A DNA stretch of 11,455 bases from the NCBI GenBank assembly GCA_035914695.1, contig JAMIQH010000008.1, forward strand, positions 1-11,455, given 5' to 3'. Positions 7,188 to 11,455 of the stretch are shown here, one piece after another (position 1 is the stretch's first letter; the number at the start of each line of letters is the position of its first letter). Source of the stretch: JAOSJT01 sp035914695. GTDB taxonomy: Bacteria > Bacteroidota > Ignavibacteria > SZUA-365. The translations under genes and the position numbers were made by a program. The notes below the pieces were generated by a model, which was not told where the DNA came from, ran no database searches, and worked only from the letters and a program-made list of their open reading frames with translations.

Positions 7188-7916
7188 ATGTCTATCGCTC
7201 CGCCCACATATCGCTGGAAAGGTCTGCTGTTCGCCGCACTCGTCATGGGGCTGTGGGCGCTGGCCGTGATAGGCAGTCTGGTGCTAGGCCACGAGGCGAT
7301 GCCGCCATGGTTGCTGCCTGTGGTGGTACTGGTGAATACCTTTCTCTACACGGGGTTGTTCATCACCGCGCACGATGCCATGCATGGCACCGTGCTTCCC
7401 GCGTGGCGAGGAGCAAACGACGCAATCGGCCGCATCTGCACGGGGCTGTACGCGATGTTTTCCTACGCACTCTTGCTGCGCAAGCATCACGAGCATCATC
7501 GCCATCCCGCCAGCGCCGACGATCCCGACTTTCACGATGGGAAGCATCCGGGATTCCTGCGGTGGTATTTGCATTTCCTGTTCACCTACATCCGCTGGCG
7601 GCAGTTGCTGGGCATGGCCTTGGCCTACAACGCGCTGAAGTATCTGGCCGGTCTGCACGATGTGGACCTCTTGCTCTTTTGGGTGCTGCCGTCGCTGCTC
7701 AGCACCGTGCAGCTTTTTTATTTCGGCACCTATCGCCCGCATCGCGAACCCGCGGAGGGATACACCGAACCCCATCGCGCCGTGTCCAGCGGCTATGGTG
7801 TGCTGCTTTCCTTCCTGACGTGCTATCATTTCGGCTACCACTGGGAGCATCACGCGGCTCCCTGGGTTCCGTGGTGGGCGCTGCCAGGCGCAACCCGCGA
7901 ACTCGACGGGGCGTGA
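7188..7916 (+). CDS. crtW: CrtW-type beta-carotene ketolase (fatty-acid-hydroxylase superfamily)
   Basis: A 242-residue integral membrane di-iron oxygenase, the normal length for CrtW. CrtW adds 4-keto groups to beta-ionone rings, giving echinenone, canthaxanthin or, with CrtZ, astaxanthin. Hydrophobic segments lie at ~11-35, ~41-60, ~83-98 and ~125-180. The histidine clusters are HDAMH (62-66) followed by GTVLP, HHEHHRH (100-106) followed by P-ASADDPDFH (H116), and CYHFGYHWEHH (H214, H218, H221, H222) followed by a PWW..LP tail; this set, including FGTYRPH, is characteristic of CrtW rather than general desaturases. It begins 6 nt after the flavin reductase gene, without a clear ribosome binding site. 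No other carotenoid gene is in view, so crtEBIY would have to lie elsewhere. The exact substrate is inferred. Confidence 0.9.
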   Translation: MSIAPPTYRWKGLLFAALVMGLWALAVIGSLVLGHEAMPPWLLPVVVLVNTFLYTGLFITAHDAMHGTVLPAWRGANDAIGRICTGLYAMFSYALLLRKHHEHHRHPASADDPDFHDGKHPGFLRWYLHFLFTYIRWRQLLGMALAYNALKYLAGLHDVDLLLFWVLPSLLSTVQLFYFGTYRPHREPAEGYTEPHRAVSSGYGVLLSFLTCYHFGYHWEHHAAPWVPWWALPGATRELDGA

Positions 7917-7945
7917 TCCGCAATCGCTGTGGTACATGGTTGAGT

Positions 7946-8190
7946 CAAACACAGAGATCGCAGAGGCCGCAAAGGGCACGGAGAAGGGGTTGGTGGCGCT
8001 TCGCGAGTTCGTCGACTTGCTTGTGCAGCATCAGTCGGAGCAAACTTCGACCGCCCTGCGGTGACAGGGCAACAGCGGGAAGAATCCTCCCCCGTAACGT
8101 TGCAGCCGGCAAATGAGGCAGCATCCTTGCGGAATGCGGCTGCAACCCTGCTCCGCGACCTCCGTGCCCTCCGCGACCTCTGTGTTGCAC
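7946..8190. repeat. 245-bp imperfect palindromic element, MITE/REP-like
   Basis: The outer arms match as inverted copies: AACACAGAG (7948-7956) with CTCTGTGTT (8178-8186), GGGCACGGAG (7974-7983) with CTCCGTGCCC (8160-8169), and GGGTTG (7987-7992) with CAACCC (8143-8148), plus similar sequence between. The left arm has 9 nt more than the right between the two outer blocks. Inside are two smaller hairpins: GCCCTG/CAGGGC (8053-8070) and the arms at 8099-8146. Weak open frames on both strands have no recognisable domain. The layout suits a small non-autonomous mobile or REP-like element between the crtW cluster and the lipoprotein genes; no target-site duplication was identified. The rest of the gap, 7917-7945 and 8191-8317, holds nothing I can name. 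Confidence 0.6.
8099..8146. repeat. Hairpin inside the palindromic element
   Basis: GTTGCAGCCG (8099-8108) and CGGCTGCAAC (8137-8146) are perfect 10-bp inverted arms. The 28-nt loop can itself pair (GCAA 8109-8112 with TTGC 8127-8130, then AGG 8116-8118 with CCT 8125-8127). A nested stem like this is what is seen in REP/MITE-type units or in structured RNA; there is no U tract for a terminator. Confidence 0.6.
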
Positions 8191-8317
8191 GGAGATGTGA
8201 CCCAACCCCGCCAAGGAGTCATGTGACGCTTTCCATCCGGTCCACGCGTTTTGCCTCCACTTTTTGCCCCCGCCGACCTATCTTACAAGCTTGAATGTGT
8301 GACACGGAACGAACATC

Positions 8318-8722
8318 ATGCCCAGAACTCCTTCCCGCCTACGAAGCGCCGTATTGTTTGTCCTGCTTCTGCTCGCCATGACGGGCTGCGCCTCGGATTT
8401 GTCACTGCTGCGCGAAGGCGAGCTTCCCCCGGCCACCGATGGCTTGCTGCTACGCACGCGCGATGATGCGCGCATGTTTTTCCGCGATGAGGAGTGGAAG
8501 CTCACCACGACCGGCATCTCCGGGCACGCCTGGATCACCACCACCGATGGCGCCGCGTTCTATGCCGATACCACGCTCTCGTACTTCCATGCCGACGCCG
8601 CCAGCGGCACGGGACGCACCACCACGATGAAGCAATTTCTTCTCACCATTCTCGGGGTCATTCTGGTCATCGGCCTGGCGGCCATCATACTCTACGCCGC
8701 CTTTCTCGCCACCGATCGTTAG
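8318..8722 (+). CDS. Hypothetical lipoprotein with a C-terminal membrane helix
   Basis: A 134-residue protein with no family I recognise. The N-terminus (RTPSRLR, then a hydrophobic run to residue 21) ends in a lipobox-like MTGC, with C24 the likely lipidated cysteine. The middle part, ~29-103, reads like two or three beta strands (DGLLLRTRDDARMFF, WKLTTTGISGHAWITT) and is rich in Thr and Asp. Residues ~106-130 are strongly hydrophobic and precede a short polar end, so the protein would be held at both ends, which is unusual for a lipoprotein. The ATG at 8318 has only a weak purine-rich upstream region. The gene is followed by another lipoprotein gene after 8 nt, so they are probably co-transcribed. 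Confidence 0.75.
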   Translation: MPRTPSRLRSAVLFVLLLLAMTGCASDLSLLREGELPPATDGLLLRTRDDARMFFRDEEWKLTTTGISGHAWITTTDGAAFYADTTLSYFHADAASGTGRTTTMKQFLLTILGVILVIGLAAIILYAAFLATDR

Positions 8723-8730
8723 CTGCGCGC

Positions 8731-9708
8731 ATGCGACCGCGGCTGTCACCGCTGCTTCCGCTGCTGGCGCTGCTGCTCCATTCCTGCGCCACGCACACCA
8801 TCGTGCTGCCAGTGACGCGTCCGGCGCTCATCGACGTGCATGACTGCGACGCAGTGGTGTTGACGCCGCTCGACGTTCCAGACCGCCACGCGGCGGTATG
8901 TTCCTCGCACGATCTTCCCGCACTGTTTCAACACACGTTCGTAAACGCTTTCGCGAACGATGCTGCGGCAATGCCTCCGGTGCTTGTTTCCGAAGATGGT
9001 CCCACACTATTCGCCAATGACGGCACCCTTTCGGGTAGCGCCCTGGCGCGGCTGCGCCGCGATGCGCGGGCGTCGTGCGCCATGGCGCTGCGTGTGCTGC
9101 ATGCGCGTTGGGACGAGCAGGTGCTGAGCGCCGACGTGCGCGACAATGCGGGCGTTGCGGCCGTACGCAACGTGCGCATGGCCAAAGTGGAATTGCGCTT
9201 GCTGCTCGCAATGATTGACCTGCGCAATGCTTCCGTTCGCACGGTGGATACGCTGCGGCTCACACGCTCGGCCGAAACACACTCCACGGATGGAGCACCG
9301 GCGGCGATCGACACCGTTGCGCTGCTGCGTGGAATGGCCGATTCCTTTGCGCAGGATATGCTCATGCACATGCGGCCGCGCGGGGATCAGGAAGTGGTGA
9401 CCTTTCTTGCGGACGATACGCGGCCCGAAATCGAACGCAGCATTGCGCTGGCCATGGAAGGGAAGTGGCAGGATGCCATCGCCGTGCTCGCACCTGTAGC
9501 AGAACAGGCGGGAAATACCGAGAATGCGGATGTGCTGTGGTTCGATCTCGCGCTGCTGCAACAATACGCGGGTGATTACCGCGCGGCGCTGACATCGCTG
9601 AAACGCGCGCAAGGAATTCGCGACAGCGGCCGTTACCGCGCCGCTATTGAACGCCTGCATGCAGCCGAACGCGAAGCGCTCGAACGCACGCGGCAAGGCC
9701 TGCGCTGA
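8731..9708 (+). CDS. Lipoprotein with TPR-like C-terminal region, function unknown
   Basis: A 325-residue protein from ATG 8731; the frame is open further upstream, but this start gives a proper signal (MRPRLSPLLPLLALLLHSC) with C19 as the likely lipid-modified residue. The following VLPVTRPALIDVHDCDAVVL resembles the opening of FCB-group lipoproteins that begin with an RPA-I/L motif and a nucleotide-binding-protein-like strand; I cannot assign a family. Residues ~60-220 alternate strands and helices, with mixed Asp/Arg/Leu content. Residues ~233-312 contain two or three TPR-like helix pairs (AMEGKWQDAIAVL, YAGDYRAALTSLKRA). This would suit a periplasm-facing lipoprotein that docks partner proteins. 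There is no clear ribosome binding site; it lies 8 nt after the previous lipoprotein gene and may be translated by re-initiation. Confidence 0.8.
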   Translation: MRPRLSPLLPLLALLLHSCATHTIVLPVTRPALIDVHDCDAVVLTPLDVPDRHAAVCSSHDLPALFQHTFVNAFANDAAAMPPVLVSEDGPTLFANDGTLSGSALARLRRDARASCAMALRVLHARWDEQVLSADVRDNAGVAAVRNVRMAKVELRLLLAMIDLRNASVRTVDTLRLTRSAETHSTDGAPAAIDTVALLRGMADSFAQDMLMHMRPRGDQEVVTFLADDTRPEIERSIALAMEGKWQDAIAVLAPVAEQAGNTENADVLWFDLALLQQYAGDYRAALTSLKRAQGIRDSGRYRAAIERLHAAEREALERTRQGLR

Positions 9709-9729
9709 GCATTCCAAAGCGGCCCTTGG

Positions 9730-9759
9730 TTGAAACTCCCCTCCCAATACGCTAACTTT
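9730..9759 (+). promoter_or_regulatory. Possible Bacteroidota-type promoter for the large exported repeat protein
   Basis: TTG (9730-9732), 20 nt, then TAACTTT (9753-9759), the closest match in the window to TTTG-N19-21-TAnnTTTG. It lies in the 137-nt gap after the lipoprotein gene and predicts a leader of about 80 nt before ATG 9846. Confidence 0.4.
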
Positions 9760-9845
9760 CCTCCACTATCTCCACATCGCCGTTCGGATCGCGCTCGCAT
9801 GCGACCGAAAGGCCGTATCCCGACGCAGTGACAAGGTTTTAGCAC

Positions 9846-11455
9846 ATGAATGGTTTTCAGCGGCTCGCTCCCGTAGGCATCGGACATTACCCCGAATCGA
9901 CACCGAGGGCATCACATGGTGTGATGTTCGCCCTGTTTCTCTTCGTGCTTGTTCTGCAGGCCTATCCCGCCCGCGCACAGGTCCGCCTCTGGGACAGCAC
10001 CGGGGTAGCGGTGTGTACCGCCTCCGGCTGGCAACGCGCCGTACGCATGGTGAGCGATGGAAACGATGGCGCGATTATCGTGTGGGAGGATTTGCGCAGC
10101 GGCTCGAACGCGGCGATTTACGCCGCACGCATTCGTCCCGACGCAGCGCTGCCCTGGGCGATGGATGGCGTGGAGGTGGCCGCGGCCGCCCCCGCGCAGA
10201 AGCTCGCAAGCGTTGTTGCCGATGGGGCGGGAGGCGCCGTTATTGCGTGGTGGAATGATGCTGCTGGACACAGCGATGTCTACGCGCAGCGCATCGATGG
10301 CAACGGTACGCGGCTCTGGTCGGCAGCGGGTGTGCGTGTGTGCGGCGCCTCGGGCAATCAGCAATGGGCCGAAATCGTTGCCGACGGCAATGGTGGCGTT
10401 ATCATCGCCTGGCATGATCGTCGTGGATCCGACAACGATGTGTACGCGCAACGCCTCGATGCTCTGGGCGCAGCGCAATGGGGTGCGGATGGTCTGGCGG
10501 TGAGTACAGCGACGGGCGATCAATCCTACCCGCAACTCGCGGTGGATCGGCAGGGCGGAGCGTTCATTGTATGGATGGACAGGCGTGTGGAGGACGACAT
10601 TTACATGCAGCGTGTGCGTGGCGACGGCACACTGGCGTGGTCGGAAGATCGCGTGGTTTGCGCGGAGGCGAACCGGCAGGTTGCGCCGAAAATCCTGCCC
10701 TTCGGCGATGAAAAGGTTGTCGTGTTCTGGCAGGACTACCGCCTCGGCGTTTCCACCTCGGCTCTGTATTTGCAAATATTCTCGCTCGACGGCGAGCGAA
10801 CCTATGTGGAGGATTATCAGGTTACCGAGTCCGATAAATCACAGAGCGGCATGTTCCTCACACCCGATGGACGCAATGGCGCGCTGGCCGTGTGGTCGGA
10901 TTTCAGGAAAAGCGCCACCAACGGCGATATTTACATGCGCCGCATCAATGCCGATGGAACGGTGATAGGCGATTTCGGCAACGCGCTCTCCGACGCCACC
11001 GATACGCAGGAACGTCCGCAGATGATCGATGATGGCTACGGCGGTGGTTTCGCGGTGTGGCAGGATCGCCGGAACGGCTTCGACTACGACATTTACATGA
11101 ACCGCGTCTCATCGCAGGGTGTGACCAATTACACCGAGTGGAATCGCCACAGTGGTGTGCTGCTGCACAAACACGACAACAATCAGCTCTCTCCGCAGGT
11201 GGTCGCATCCGAGCGTGGCACGGCCATTGTGGCTTGGTACGACGGTCGCATACTCGACGGTCAAGCGGATATCTACGCGCAGCGCGTGGAATGGGCGCCG
11301 AATCTGCTCCGTCCCGACTCGCTGAATTTCCCGGCAATCAAAGTGGGCACCACCGTTACCGACACCATCGTCATCGCCAACAACGGGGCGCGTCCGCTGG
11401 TGATCAGCAATATCCGCCGCGCCAGTGATCCGGGAACGACGCAACCGGGGGATTT
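9846..11455 (+). CDS. Large exported protein with eight ~55-residue propeller-like repeats (cut by right edge)
   Basis: The frame is open from ATG 9846 to the window end (536 residues visible). A hydrophobic run FALFLFVLVLQAY ending PARAQ at residue 45 is a signal peptide; if the start were ATG 9924 the protein would begin directly at this run but lack a basic n-region. AAGG lies 10 nt before ATG 9846. From ~65 to ~484 there are eight repeats of the form DGxGGxxIxWxDxRxxxxDxYxQRxxxxGxxxW. The core tryptophans are W80, W135, W189, W243, W295, W350, W405 and W464. This spacing of 52-59 suggests a beta-propeller with about eight blades. From ~487 (LLRPDSLNFPAIKVGTTVTDTIVIANNG) an Ig-like, choice-of-anchor-D/ASH-type segment begins, common in FCB secreted proteins that end in a T9SS tail; the end is outside the window. 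Ligand and role are unknown. Confidence 0.85.
   Translation, partial: MNGFQRLAPVGIGHYPESTPRASHGVMFALFLFVLVLQAYPARAQVRLWDSTGVAVCTASGWQRAVRMVSDGNDGAIIVWEDLRSGSNAAIYAARIRPDAALPWAMDGVEVAAAAPAQKLASVVADGAGGAVIAWWNDAAGHSDVYAQRIDGNGTRLWSAAGVRVCGASGNQQWAEIVADGNGGVIIAWHDRRGSDNDVYAQRLDALGAAQWGADGLAVSTATGDQSYPQLAVDRQGGAFIVWMDRRVEDDIYMQRVRGDGTLAWSEDRVVCAEANRQVAPKILPFGDEKVVVFWQDYRLGVSTSALYLQIFSLDGERTYVEDYQVTESDKSQSGMFLTPDGRNGALAVWSDFRKSATNGDIYMRRINADGTVIGDFGNALSDATDTQERPQMIDDGYGGGFAVWQDRRNGFDYDIYMNRVSSQGVTNYTEWNRHSGVLLHKHDNNQLSPQVVASERGTAIVAWYDGRILDGQADIYAQRVEWAPNLLRPDSLNFPAIKVGTTVTDTIVIANNGARPLVISNIRRASDPGTTQPGD

Noticed and set aside
8053..8070. Rho-independent terminator at the GCCCTG/CAGGGC hairpin
   Set aside because: No U-rich tract follows on either strand, so it is better treated as part of the palindromic element.
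7945..8214. An 89-residue minus-strand open frame
   Set aside because: It spans the palindromic element, has no domain or ribosome binding site, and its ends coincide with the inverted arms.
9912..10775. A 287-residue minus-strand open frame
   Set aside because: It mirrors the repeats of the exported plus-strand protein, so its apparent regularity is a reflection of those repeats.

Overview
The window looks like a piece of chromosome from a GC-rich member of the Bacteroidota/Chlorobiota/Ignavibacteriota (FCB) group. The main reason is the C-terminal tail of the secreted nuclease at 3426-5177, which has the form of a type IX secretion (T9SS, Por) sorting domain. Supporting this, the right edge encodes a large exported repeat protein running into an Ig-like segment, and upstream of several genes there are TAnnTTT/TAnnTTG boxes like those of Bacteroidota housekeeping promoters. 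I cannot name the genus. No rRNA, tRNA, CRISPR array, phage gene or transposase gene is visible.

Left part (1-5177, minus strand): a likely three-gene operon, transcribed right to left. It encodes a secreted endonuclease/exonuclease/phosphatase-fold protein with a T9SS tail, then SbcD, then SbcC (cut by the left edge). SbcD and SbcC overlap by 4 nt and should form the Mre11-Rad50-type complex that processes DNA ends and hairpins. The secreted nuclease lies only 22 nt upstream of sbcD.

Middle (5178-7916): a 296-bp divergent intergenic region holds a short inverted repeat and a 35-bp tandem repeat whose last copy abuts an exported TlpA-like thioredoxin. A leftover C-terminal piece of another thioredoxin-fold protein follows (6026-6199). 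Next is a tight plus-strand cluster: a frataxin/CyaY-like protein, a flavin-reductase-like protein (4-nt overlap with it) and a CrtW-type beta-carotene ketolase 6 nt further on. An iron chaperone, a flavin-dependent (possibly ferric) reductase and a di-iron membrane oxygenase would share the theme of iron supply and use; that link is inference.

Right part (7917-11455): about 400 bp of non-coding DNA is mostly a 245-bp imperfect palindromic element with nested hairpins, probably a dispersed MITE/REP-like repeat. Two adjacent lipoprotein genes follow, the first with a C-terminal membrane helix and the second with a TPR-like C-terminus. After a promoter-like region comes the start of a large exported protein with eight ~55-residue propeller-like repeats, cut by the right edge.

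No clearly new multi-gene system is evident. The most unusual items are the T9SS-tailed nuclease ahead of sbcDC, the frataxin/flavin reductase/CrtW cluster, the visible SbcC coil without a CxxC zinc hook, the eight-repeat exported protein and the palindromic element.
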